Below, one piece after another: positions 46,686-57,984 of a stretch of DNA of 64,000 bases (within the stretch, counting starts at the first letter, position 1; each line of letters opens with the position of its first letter). Position numbers and translations under genes: made by a program. Under the pieces are notes generated by a model. That model ran no database searches, was not told the DNA's origin, and saw nothing but the letters and a program-made list of their open reading frames with translations. The DNA is from Scedosporium boydii (lineage: Eukaryota > Ascomycota > Sordariomycetes > Microascales > Microascaceae), in the NCBI GenBank assembly GCA_002221725.1, contig NJFT01000122.1, positions 1 to 64,000 on the forward strand. The letters run 5' to 3'.

Positions 46686-47830
46686 TCGTTACCCTGGTTG
46701 AACGATATCACGAGTCATCCCTCTCTGGGGAGATGGATAAAAAAACAACTGAGGGCCGGGGAGTTTGTTAAACAGCTGGATGTCCAAAACAACCACGTGG
46801 TAGATTTGGTAGAGCAGCACTTACTTACGGCACCAGCCATGGATGCACCCGAGATGCTCGGCGAGGTACTCGAAGATGATGGCACTGAAATCCTTGGCAT
46901 AGCACACCAACTACGGATGCGAAAGATGATTCTCTCCACCGACTTCCCGAACTTTGATGACCCAGCTCAACCCCGGCGTGAACGAATCGACGGCTGCGCG
47001 CTAGTTGAGACTAAACGCTATGGGGCCCACATCGACCCAAGGGAGATGCCGGACCTGGATGCGCGTGTTCGCCTTCTGTTTGAGCTGTTGAGAGCGCCGA
47101 AATAGGCATCATTTCGGACATTGCAACGTTTAGGTTACCGCCACAAATCTATTGGACATCGCTACGAGTTTAGCTTCGCTGTTCCCGAGAAATTTTAACA
47201 ATTACCGCCAACTGCCTTGAGCTCGGTGATCAAGGAAATGAATGGTCGCAACCGCCCGTCACTAGATGAACGGTTGCGAGCCGCGCACATGCTTGCGAGG
47301 GCTGTCCAAAAATGGCATCTAGTAGGCTGGGTCCATCAGGGCATAAGTAGTCATAATATTCTCTTTTTCAAAATAAGGAGTCTAAAAAGATCGACTACGC
47401 GGAGCCATTCCTCCACGGTTTTGAGTTCGCGCGACCAGACTCAGACCCTTCAATCGGTCGCAGCTTGGAGGATTTTGAATTTAATGTCTACCGACACCCT
47501 GAAAGACAAGGCAGTGTGCGCAAGGGGCACCGGAAAAAACATGATATATATTCCTTGGGTGTTGTGTTGCTTGAAATCGGACTCTGGCAAAGTGCGGTTG
47601 ACATTTGTCGACGGGAGGTCTCTAGCCCGCAACGTCTTCAAGCAGTCCTTCGAAAAAATTGTTCCGATCGGTTGGCCCACTTTGCCGGCCAGTCGTACCA
47701 GGCTGTCGTTGACATTTGCCTGTCTTCCCAATTCGGCGTGGATCTTGACGACGAATCCGGCTCTCGTCTCGCTCAGGCGTTTGGGGAGAAGGTGGTGGGC
47801 GAGCTTGAAAAGGGAATAAGGCTGTATTAG
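46686..47830 (+). pseudogene. Remnant of a HeLo-associated kinase-like gene
   Basis: In the frame of the preceding gene, after its TGA, runs GRWIKKQLRAGEF ... ALVETKRYGAHIDPREMPDLDARVRLLFELLRAPK, a TAG (47103-47105), FRTLQRLGYRHK ... EFSFAVPEKF, a TAA near 47197, and then RPSLDERLRAAHMLARAVQKWHLVGWVHQGISSHNILFF. A one-base shift near 47375-47380 moves the frame to IDYAEPFLHGFEFARPDSDPSIGRS and HDIYSLGVVLLEIGLW, ending at 47830. This order and these motifs are those of the pseudo-kinase half of fungal prion-inhibition (HeLo-domain) proteins, in which VHxGISSHN replaces the kinase HRD loop. The N-terminal HeLo domain is not seen. Two stops and one shift make a functional product unlikely. Confidence 0.68.
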
Positions 47831-47989
47831 GGAGAAGATGATGAGGCGGGACTTTTGCCGAATTTCGAGGACATCATTCGCGGGTCGGTGTTACGTTTCC
47901 TACCGTCAGTGCTACAAGAACTGCGGTGTAGCTATTTGTATGATTTTGCGGATTGTTAGCAAGCCATGAGTTTCTCACATTCTACTTCT

Positions 47990-48970
47990 TCGACGTGTTT
48001 CCATGGGCTGGCTTATCACCTACCTTGCTCCGGACGCAAAAATCTCGACTGTTCTCGCTTTGGTGAAGAATGAGATCACGGAAAGAAACACGACAGCCGG
48101 GAAAACGCTGGCGACCAGGCGACCCCCCAAACTGGAGATGCTTGGAACAACAAGCGTTGGAGCCAGGATGACCAGGCTTGATGCGATGATCGCTAGGGCG
48201 CGGCTAAGCTGGCGCAGTTTTGGACCAAGAAGAAACACATTTTCGTCGGCCGTAAACTCGTGGGATCCTTTGCGGGCTCTCGGGAGGTACTAATTATGAT
48301 TTGGTCAGACTCTCTCGGGATGACCGGCATCAGCAACTTAATGGTGATAGCTATGCCTTACCCGACCAATAGTCCTTTCGCACCAAAAGATGCAATCCTC
48401 CACTATTAACTCACTGAATGAAATTGCCGGGTCTGGCGTCCTGGTGAGATTCATCAAGTCTCGGTCTCTCTCGAGGTATTTCAGTTCCTGGCGGCTTAAG
48501 TACCCTGTAGCCGATGTCCATTTTCTTAAATTGTCAATGTCGCGATCCCAGGATTCTGGGAGTAAGAGCACGCGGTGACACCGTTCGATTAATTCATCTA
48601 AATACGATAAGCCATTATTCCATAAACATCTAGTATGTCCATCCCAATCTTTTGGAATCGTAGACGAACCATATTCAGCAAGGGCTGTATTGAGGGATTG
48701 AATAACCTGCAGGCGTCCTGGGTTCGAGTCTTGACGCATTGAACCTAGGAATAATCCACGGTCCTCGTTAGAGTCAAGACTGACAAGCCTCTCTTCCAGT
48801 ACCGAGATCTCGTCCTGCCATTCTTATTCTTGTAAATCGCCGGAATTTTTGGAATGACGGGTGAGAGCTGAGGAGGGCGCTGTAGCGAGGATATCCCGGG
48901 CGGTGCTTATCGACTCGAGAGAAATCAGAGTCGTAGGGAGCTGAGCGCGACTATAGAACATGGTTAGACG
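47990..48970 (-). pseudogene. Truncated or frameshifted DUF6594-type membrane protein
   Basis: Minus-strand pieces read GYPRYSALLSSHPSFQKFRRF (about 48900-48850), then, in another frame, DEISVLEERLVSLDSNEDRG and GSMRQDSNPGRLQVIQSLNTALAEYG (to about 48660), IVEDCIFWCERTIGR (near 48370), and, past an intron (about 48358-48290), NVFLLGPKLRQLSRALAIIASSL with two hydrophobic helices to 48020. This order matches DUF6594 proteins: an N-terminal helical part and a C-terminal membrane hairpin. The junction near 48820-48835 loses several codons and the frame (a TAA sits there), and the end after ASGAR is missing the usual last helix. It is most likely a decayed copy. Confidence 0.6.
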
Positions 48971-49911
48971 GGTTCTTCTTACAAGAGTCGACTATATCCT
49001 CACTCCCTCGACCCAGGCCGGTGGCCATGTTGGTTTGTGAGATATGTATACTGACGCGAGATAAGAGAACAAAATTTGAATGTGCAAGCTATAATATTGT
49101 CGACATTCCACCCCCCGCCGCTTGGGGGAAAACAGTTCGCAGCTCACACCCCAAATCGCAGAACAGAACGCAATACGAGTTAGTTTCATGGAGCTCTACA
49201 GATTTGCAATATTATCACCGCCATGGACACGCCCAAATCCGAACATGTAGTAGGAGGTGATGAAGCAAAAGAGGTGAGAAGATGGATCAGAGTGCTATTA
49301 TGGCGACATGCTGACACGACACTCGCTCCATAGGAAAACAAGGCCGATGAATTCAGGCCCCGAGTCAAGGAATATCCCGCGGTAGAGCTTTGTCTAGGCC
49401 ACCTTATTAATTGGAGGTAGTTCTAACGATGGGTTGAATTTAGCGCAAGTTTCATGTAGCAGATGAGGTCTATGTCAATTCGGGTGGCCGAGGCCTTACT
49501 GGACCGTATCTCGTGGACAGCATCACCAGCGACAACCAATATATCTTATGCAACAGAGATGGAACCAAGGCCGAGAATGGAAGATCTTTTAAAGAGACTG
49601 AGCTTGACACGCACCATAAATCCAATACCGCTAGTAAGAGGGGCCCAGATACTCAGCCTACTCCCTGGGGTTATTAGAACCTGACGAGCGATACTAAGAG
49701 GGGATATTACTGAGTAGTGCAATCCTTAATTTGAGCCCAAATTGAGGTTATATATCGATGAACATCAACGCATAACGAGAGTCCGTGTTGCTAGCTAACA
49801 CGAGAATCAGAGCCTACCAGTTGCCACTCGGCGGATGGACAGGAAGAGTGTGACGGTCATCTTTTTAAATGCTTTCTCAACAGGTCTCTAAGTATCCTAA
49901 ATCCATCTCCT
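48971..49911. other. Intergenic region, nothing supported
   Basis: Short frames without motifs; may include further degraded coding DNA but no family could be recognised. Confidence 0.35.
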
Positions 49912-50807
49912 CTAGATTTGGCCTTGGTGTGGCACTCCAACAATGTCCGTAAACGGGTCGTCATCGTGTGCACGTGGTACGATTTCTGTTAAGATGCTGA
50001 TAAGGTTATGGAGTTCCTGGCCATAGTGCTCTTTAATGAAGGCAAACATCAGGTCGAGTCCGGCGGACACCTTGATATATCGATCAGCTAAGACACCCTA
50101 ATCTTCAAGAGGTTTAGAGGAGGCAAATACATACACCGGATGAAGACAGAACCTTCCCGTCCTGGACAAATCGGGCCGGCGCAACCCAAGTAACGTTTGT
50201 GCCATGCTGAGTGACCAGATCCCACGCGTTCTTGTTGGTCGTCGCTCTTCTCCCGTCAAAAACACCGCCACGGGCGGCGAATATCGCCCCAGTACAGATT
50301 GTGAGAAGGTATTTCACTTTCGGGAACATCTCAGCAACGTAGTCGTCGACATATGTGAGAGTCGGGTCGCGGGCCGCCGCACCCCCTGGCACAAGCAGCA
50401 CATCGAGATCTAAAGTATCCTCAAAAGTGGCGGCGCCGACAATCTCAGGCTTAAACACTGAGTTGTACCGGTTGCCCATCGGAGGAGTAATGACGATATT
50501 GTCTGCGGTAGGGGTGATGATTGTGACGTTCAAGTAGCGATTGCCCGCTACGAAATAGAGAAGTTCAATTGGCCCATAGAGGTCCAACATGTCTACTCCA
50601 GGCAATGCCAGAAGACCCCAGTTGACGGGGGTGCCTTGAGCATGTTAGCGGTGATGTGCCACGCAGCAAGATGTTTGTGGATGGATGGATGGAAAACCTG
50701 ATCGACATACCATCGTCTTCTTCATCACACCCTCTCTCTTTTTCATCCAAGAAATCTGCAGCGACGAACATAGCCGCTCCAATTGCAAATAGTGTCTTGA
50801 ACAGCAT
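49912..50807 (-). CDS. Secreted DJ-1/PfpI (class I glutamine amidotransferase-like) protein
   Basis: Exons 50807-50711, 50634-50135 and 50070-49912; 251 residues; introns 76 and 64 bp. A signal peptide (MLFKTLFAIGAAMFVAA) is followed by a charged stretch. The fold starts at NWGLLALPGVDMLDLYGPIELL. VLLVPGGAAARDP precedes the nucleophile elbow YLLTICTGA, with Cys in the expected place, and APARFVQDGKVLSSSG joins across the second splice to VSAGLDLMF, the family's usual SAG(I/L)D motif. DJ-1/PfpI members include amidases, glyoxalase-like enzymes and isonitrile hydratases; which activity applies here is not evident. Secretion is unusual for the superfamily but is seen in several fungal versions. 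Confidence 0.82.
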
Positions 50808-52246
50808 CGTAACGACAGCGTGATTCCGTTCTCAGTGGCAGCGTTTCTTAAACAAATCGTCGCTGGGAACTCTTAAAGCAAGTTGCCCTTTCTTCTTATC
50901 TACTTTTGTTCTATTACCTTGATAGGTGCTCTAGAATTAAGAGAAGAGGTGATTTCCTAAATACAATGTGGGTCGCGAGGCAGCCACCGTCAAACACCAC
51001 CAGAAGGGATGCATTTGGCAGAGGGAAATATGCGCAAGTTTCTTACGCCGCCATTGGCTTCACCCAGGGAAACCCCTCGCTTACGTCCGTAAAGTCTGCT
51101 CTATTAACTTCCAGTTAGGATTATTCAAGTCCCGTATTGAGATGGTGACGAAGGCGCTGGTAGCGGAATAGGAACTGAAAAGTGCCTTCACTGAAAATGA
51201 TGGATAAGACGTCGGACCCCCGTTTTCTAGAATCAGAAGGGGCACAGAGCCGCATTGGGGAAGGCCGAAGAGATTGAAGAACTGAATATTGCAACATGAT
51301 ACTGACACCTGATGACCTATGAAAAGAAAGAAAGAAAGAAGGAAAGGAAGATATACAAACACGCCTCCGACCTCTTGGACCCGGAATTTACTTCTTCCGA
51401 CATACCAAGACTCAAGTGCGAGTCTACTCCCAGCCTTCATTCACATGGGAATCGGGACAACTAACTGTTCCCTGGCTCACTCGCTACCAGCACTTTCCGT
51501 CACCATCGTATGCATTACTATCCTCTGTCAGGCGACCTGTAGGATTGACACTATGTAAATAAAAACAACAGGTCATTAGGGTTCGGACAACTGCCACCGG
51601 CCAACAATCCTAGATTCCGCTCTCCTTTTCAAACCACCCCTACTAACCCTAACCCTATAAGCCGTTGTTCTCCTCAGAGTCCCTTACGCTCTGATATTAG
51701 GAGCTTATTGATGCCCTCGACAGACCCCGATCACGGAGCGGAGGCAGATTGGTGGCTGTCCGACAATCGCGCTGTGTCTGCGCTATTAAGTAGTTTACAA
51801 GGCAAGATTTTAACAGACCTCACATCTCAGCCAAGAGCGGAATGCCTTTGCAACTTGCCAGAAGACGACCCCCGGCCCGTGCCCAGATGAGGAAATATCC
51901 GTCGCGTTCTCGAGTAGCCTTCGCTGATGGCGGCCCGGTGGAACTTGCGCAATTATCCAGGCGATTTCAGCGGGACGATATTGCCAATTTGCGGGGTACC
52001 CCCATAGAAAGATCCAGGTCCCTTAATATCGCACAGAATCCGAATGGCTCTCCCTCTCTGGCCTGAGGAAGATTAGATGTCGTTGTCTCGTGGTTTCACG
52101 ATTGTGGGCCTAGCTTGAGATGAAAGTTCCTCGACGTGCAGCGAGGCTACTCAATCATTCTAACTCGAAGTCCATTTGTAAATACCGGGCTTGAGAGAAG
52201 AACGACATCTTTTTGACCATCCTAGAGCCCACCCCATTGATTCGAC
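50808..52246. other. Intergenic region, nothing recognised
   Basis: 1.4 kb with a short GAAA-rich tract near 51319-51350 and a short interstitial telomere-like CTAACCCTAACCC at 51643-51655; no gene supported. Confidence 0.4.
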
Positions 52247-54055
52247 ATGACAGCAACCATTCCAAACCTCAGCCTAGATGGAGGCCTTGAAAGATATTTG
52301 TTGAACACGCCGCCGCAGACCCTGGCGGTCGGATGCATCGAAGACTCTTTAAGCTATGGCTATTGGCAAATCGAAGACTTCAAGTACGAGAGTAATGGAG
52401 GTGCCGAACAAGACTTTGTCGAGTCGATTTACTTTCGCGTCACGAGTCAGATCAGTGATCTGAATATAGAGTGCTCTGTCTCCTCTGCCTCGTCCAATTG
52501 GACTTCCACAGACCCCAGCTCATCAGGGTATTGCGAAAGCGCGAACCCTGCCACTACCTTCAAATTCCATTATACCCCCGACTCATCAAGCGGGTCTTTG
52601 ACTATCAATCAAATATGGAGTTGTCCTAGTGAGGAAGACGGAACTCAGTACGTCGCTTTCCACAGATCAGGTCCTCTTTGAGGAGAAAACACTGACCCTG
52701 GATTTCCAATAGAATTATATTCAAAGCAAATGCAGACACCAACATCGTCATCGACACGGATTCTCCTGGCAGCGCAGTATCAATTGCTGAGACTGGTCCT
52801 GTGATTATGCCGTATTCGCTCCTGGCTCCCATAGAGATAACTCCTAAGGACGAGGTTCTTAGCTCACCTGCTGGGAGTGACAACCCTGGCTGCAGAAAGG
52901 CATCAGAAACGCCGACGTGGATCTTTTCCGATGTTAAGTGGGTATGGTTCAACGAATCACGAGAGTCTCCGCCTACGCCGCGAGGGGCTCTAGCGGTGAC
53001 ATTACACAACGTCATCACTAACCAGACTACATCTTGCTTGCATACTGGCGGGTCAGATCTGGTTCCTCCGGATAAGGAAGAGGATTGCGAGACGCGAGAA
53101 GATGATAATTGGACCATCTGCTCGGGGTCTGCTTGGATCGATTCATATAGCGGACAGTATTTGGGCCAGGCAGCGGTTCGGTTCAATGCTTGCGCAAGAA
53201 AAGTTGAGATCGTTGAGAGCTGGTACTGCGGGGGCGATGAAGAAGGTAAAGGGTAAGTAGGGCTATACTTTTAATGCACATGCCCCCATTCCAGGTGACG
53301 CCCCTTTCCTCTTCGTACTCTAGGCTAAAGGTACACAAGTATCAAGTACGTAGGCTTTGGCGAATTCTCTCCCGCGTCGTGGGACTGCGAACCCCTACCA
53401 TCGGATTCTGGCGGCGACCCCGATTTCGCTATACCTATTGCCTTCATAAGCAACGCCACACTCTGTGAAGCCATCGTGGAAGATAAGGCCGTGACCGGCA
53501 CGATTGCTGCAGAACACAGCCTCTTGAATAACGCTTTCGACTTTCAGTATCCTAGAGAAGGAGGATGTCTTGTCGACTCGATTCGGCCGGAAAACTGGTA
53601 TTGGAACTTCTTTCCCGATTACTTTTCTGTCGAAGTGGCTGAGGATGGAACGGTTGAGCGCATGAATTCTCGACTGGAACTTGGCGTGGCCATTCCATAC
53701 GCGTCGGCCGCTTTCCACTGCTTCGTTCCCAGGATCGAAACGCTGGGAGATTGCTACTCGCCTGTTATACCAGGAGGTCGGTTCTTGGATGCCAAGGGAG
53801 CGTATAACAGCGAGACGAACGTGTTTTCAATTGAGCAGCCGTGGGAGTGCTCTGACAGAAGCCCCCATCATCCGTAAGTGCAATCTGGTGTCCGGGATTC
53901 AATAAAATGATTCTACTAACATTTACCGGGCACTCAGCGTTGTGTTTACGGCTAAGGGCAGTATTGAAGTTCCAGAAGGTGGTGGTGAGCCAGTCAGGAT
54001 GCCGATGGAAATCACTTGGGAAACCATGGGTAGAGAGGGCAGCATCGGTGAATAG
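52247..54055 (+). CDS. Cysteine-rich protein of unknown family, probably extracellular
   Basis: Exons 52247-52647, 52713-53252, 53331-53873 and 53938-54055; 533 residues. All three junctions are phase 2 and keep frame; the third exon acceptor (CTAAAG) is the least certain. Many scattered Cys and N-glycosylation sites (NWTS, NESR, NQTT) point to an extracellular protein, yet the first ATG gives no signal peptide (MTATIPNLSLDGG), so an upstream exon may have been missed. Three similar-looking blocks share features such as a Trp-x-Cys-rich end (IWSCPSE, SWYCGGDE, PWECSDR), each close to an intron and followed by a beta-rich stretch, hinting at a triplicated beta-sandwich module. No named family recognised. 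It is convergent with the AA8 gene, only 112 bp between stop codons. Confidence 0.65.
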
Positions 54056-54167
54056 GAGCGAGACATAAAGCTGGATTGGGGCCTCAAGTTTTTAATATGC
54101 AGCCAACATGGCCAAGACGGCCAGTTTTTGAAACCCTACCTACCCCCGAGGCCAATGTATTCCGTGA

Positions 54168-55037
54168 TCAAACCTCACATTCACCAGGCGGTGCCTCCCT
54201 TGCCAACTCGCTCCATGTCTCGTAGTCTCCCCTAGTAACATTCCCAACTGGGACTACCCATTGTGCATATCCTAGTGTATGATACTGAAGCGTGATCTCT
54301 GACGGACATGCTGGATTCGTTGGCCCATCTGCCGCCTGCGCATAGCCCAGCATGATTTCGCCCTCGCTCGAGTTAGAACTCCCTCTGTTCCCCCCCTGAG
54401 CGTCGTCCCACGAGAAGCAATTCTGACAGCGGTAAACGAGCTCGTAGCGCGACTCATTGGCAGATGAGCGGATATACGTGATAGTCGGCGAGCCGTCACC
54501 GCTGTAGGGATCGGGCATGAAATAGTCGGTGGCCCAGCGAAAGGAGGTAAGAACTTGATCTTTATGTGGATAGGCAACTAGGAGAAGAGAATGGATCATA
54601 TGGCCATCATGAGCTATGCCGCACCACCCTGTTCGATCGGCGCTCACACTCGCACAGCTCTGGGAAAAGAAAGAAATAGTTGGTCATCAAAGTCATTCTC
54701 CGAAAGGAATAGATGAGGACTGAGAACATACTAGGTACCCAATGTACTCGCGTGTATCATTTGTTGTGGCGTTCTCTGGCAGAACGATGCCGAATGTGAC
54801 ACCTCCATCGCCGTTTTCTGCTGGGGGAGCAGTCCAGGTGTCAAAGTTAATTCCAGTCTCTTCATCGATGTAGGACCCTAATACCATGTCCGGATACTGG
54901 CCTAGACAGCTCCTTGCAACTGTTGACCATAAATTGTCAGCAGGGGCCGGGCAACTTGTCCTAACTGAAACGAGGCAGAACGTACATAGCGATAACGTTA
55001 CTATCGTTGAGATAGACAAGTGGCGTAGGAGACGCAT
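54168..55037 (-). CDS. Secreted AA8-type cytochrome b (cellobiose dehydrogenase haem domain) alone
   Basis: Exons 55037-54732 and 54659-54168 with a 72-bp intron; 265 residues. The ATG at 55037 begins a signal peptide (MRLLRHLSISTIVTLSLCT). The mature part follows the beta-sandwich pattern of the CDH cytochrome: TGINFDTWTAP, GGVTFGIVLPENA, WCGIAHDGHMIHSLLLVAYP with a Met in the usual axial-ligand place, LTSFRWATDYFMP, YRCQNCFSW, and LQYHTLGYAQW with the likely axial His. There is no flavin dehydrogenase domain, no membrane helices and no carbohydrate-binding module after it, so this is a single-domain version. Known relatives pass electrons to lytic polysaccharide monooxygenases or reduce metals; which partner applies here is unknown. 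Confidence 0.84.
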
Positions 55038-56552
55038 GGTTGAGGTCAACTGTCTAGAGGCCTTTCGAAATACAGCACTTAGTCGCTTATTAGACTTTGC
55101 TTTTTCTCTCTGTTTCCTTTGATGCTATGTTCGACAAAGTTGAAGAATAACGAGGCGGGAAGCTTCCCACCATCCCATCTGCAGAAGATCCCATCAGTTT
55201 CTGCGAACGAATGGGGAGCTTCCGAATGGAAATGGAAAATGTTCTCGACTAAGTTGGGTGGGAAGAATCCCCCGGGAGTAGTTAGCCGTGATGTTCAATA
55301 TCCGCCACTTTGGATAAATTCCACCACGAATATAGACCCGCCGTTCTATGCATTTTATACGTTTAAGCCATGCTGGCTTGTATAGAAATGCCCCATCTCG
55401 TCTTCGGAATTTCTAATCCCAGGCTAACTACTCCCTGCCGAATGCATTGGGAGTTCGAACGTGCATATCGGTGACTTCACTGGTGGTGCCAACCGGAAGA
55501 CCCTCCCAAATCTAAGCCTCGGAGGCCCGTCTCTTCACAATTGTTTGGTTTTCGAGTGAATGCATCATTAGATGGCACAAGGTATTAAATGTTAATTTAA
55601 TTATCTCCCATACATCCACTATTCTGATCTATTGACGTGCCCAGTCGCGATGCACATCCGGTCGAGGCTCAAAACTCGGCAGATCTCGAAGTGAGAGCAC
55701 CCTGGATTCCTGTTGAACTTATAGACAGGGTTAGATCTAGCACGTATGGGACTTCAATATGCGCGCATAGTTCAATGTTGAGGGTAGTGGATTAGACGGA
55801 CGATCATAAGGGCTGACACAATAGAGACTTACTTTGACTGGAATAAAGTCCAATAAAAATTCTCCGTCTCGCTAATTATTGGCACTTGGGGTATCTAGTT
55901 TCAACCTATTCTCCAGGGTTTGAACCCCAAGATCGTCAAACCTTGGGCCAGGTCAAGATCGCGGCAAGCATCTTTGTCTAATAATTACTATTTCCGAAAC
56001 GCAATTTGAGAACAACGAAGTTCGTCTCTGCCCCGAAGCATTACTGAGGCCCGCTTCGAATTCTCGGGGTCTAGTGCATTCAGCACATGCGTTGTCACCG
56101 GGCCGAGCCTTAAGACAATCAGTAGATGGCCCATGGGCAATCGGAAACCATCCTACCTGTCTCTCGCTTCAAGCCCCTTTTTGGATAGGCACGGAGGGAC
56201 GTCTGATTTTGGTGTGGCCACTGCCTTACATTTAAATGGTGCCGTGGGTCTGGAACCAGTCTGGAAGAAAGGAGCCGTCTACATCCCAAGGAGACCATTT
56301 CATTCTCGGCGTCTTTCCGGCGCTGTTGGTCTTGACTGCATTCGTGCATGAAATTCGCACGGGTTAGAAACGCGGCTAAGGATTTATCAAGCGGCACAGC
56401 CATCCTTTCGGGACCGGGTCGGCGTGGTAAAGGTTAAAGCAAGCATCGAAATTTGTATTTAGTTGACGTCCTATCCACACGATGCAACATTGAATCCAGC
56501 GCATTTTCCTCTCCGGTATCGACGCCTCAGCCGAGTCAATAACTCAGAGACC
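55038..56552. other. Intergenic region, nothing recognised
   Basis: 1.5 kb with AT-rich stretches and only short frames. Confidence 0.4.
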
Positions 56553-57607
56553 ATGAAGCGCTTTTTTCACTACCTAGTCACGGGCTCCTTCTTGCTAGCC
56601 GCGGTGGCTCAGGACAACGACGCAGATCAGACGGTAGAGGATCAGTATCCAGAAACGGCCGAAATCTTTTTTGACAACAGCCTATCTCTCTCAGGTTTCG
56701 CCCTAGTTGAATTCGAACCACTGAAGGACGGCCACACGAATCCGGATTTATCCGATACGGCGGAGTACGAAGGTTATGACTGGACTCAGGAGTTCCCTGG
56801 TTCGAAGCTCGGCGGCTTTAAGGCCCATCTCCGTGTCGTAGACAACGTCCCATTCCTCGAGGACGGCTCTGATGGTCAACTCGATCCATCTACTACGAAC
56901 AAGACCGCCGTGTCAACCATAACATATAATATCCCTCAATCATTGATGGATGGCGACAAGGTCAAGGCCGTGCATCCATCCTGGATGATTTGTCGACATA
57001 TCTGGATTGCAACAAATCCCGGCAACACCCAAGGAGACCACCAATGCGGTTTCATCCCGGACGAATGCCGCAAGGACTGGACTGAACAATTTACCATGGA
57101 CTGGGTGAATGATGCTGAGCTCGGACGATGTTCCGGCCGTTACATCAACTCGCTGCCGAATAGTTGCCTCGATTCGGTTGGGAATGCCTCCACAGCTATC
57201 TACCGTATGTTGATGCCCCATACACCCCAGATACTAAAGGCTTGGTTCTAACGGCAGTGGAAGAGCTTGACGCGAATTACCTTGAATACGACTTTTGGGT
57301 TGACCTATTAACTCAAGATAAATTGCGCGATCTGGCCTGGCGGGTCGGCACTGGGTCTAGCCTAGACCTGAATAACAAAATATCTCTTCAAAAGGCGTCG
57401 GAGAACACTTTTATCATTACAACGGCATGGGGTTATAGCGGCAATGCGAGTAGCGAAAGCCAAAGGACACCAGATGTTAGTTTTTCTTGCTTGAACGTCC
57501 AGGAGGATTCTAAGCCCAACTCGGAGGAGAATAGCTCCCCTCGGGCTTTTGGATTTTCCACCATTGGGCTGCTTATCGGGATTGGATACACGTTGTTGAT
57601 TCTATAA
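56553..57607 (+). pseudogene. GPI-anchor-type surface protein with a frameshift
   Basis: The ATG at 56553 opens a signal peptide (MKRFFHYLVTGSFLLAAVAQ). The frame continues to about 57200 with C-containing blocks (SWMICRHIW, HQCGFIPDECRKDW, GRCSGRYINSLPNSC). The expected continuation YVDAPYTPDTKGLVL is in another frame, so one base is lost or gained near 57195-57205; a 28-bp gap with GT/AG is too short to be an intron and would remove the conserved-looking segment. The second frame runs to 57607 and ends in a hydrophobic tail (FGFSTIGLLIGIGYTLLIL) preceded by SSPRA, a typical GPI signal. Without the shift the protein would be about 350 residues. Family unknown. The shift may be real decay or an error in one base. 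Confidence 0.62.
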
Positions 57608-57984
57608 CGGAGGCAAAGAACGATTATCCGGACTCTTTGGGCTAGGACGGAATGAACGAATGACTTTCACCCTCGTGCCAGAATAATGCGTAAACATATA
57701 TTCTATATTACAATCTACCCAGGATTTAGAAAACTATTAATACACTATGATAATATTCACATCAAGGCTATTGGCGATGGCTCCGCTAGCAAAAAGAGAT
57801 TAGCCATCCTTAGCGGATAGTCTGTCAAGACTGCAGTTATAAAGTCGGTTGGCATCCCAGATTAGCACCATGAATCAGTAAGATAGTGGTTATAACTTTC
57901 AAGGCAAGAAAATTCCATAATCTACACGCCGTGCGTCCGATAAGACCTCGGGATGTTTAGTAACCAATACAGAAGACGGCCATC
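57608..57984. other. Convergent intergenic region
   Basis: About 380 bp of AT-rich DNA that should hold the polyadenylation regions of the two converging genes. Confidence 0.4.

Noticed and set aside
51643..51655. Telomere-like CTAACCCTAACCC
   Set aside because: Two units only, with unique sequence and genes on both sides.
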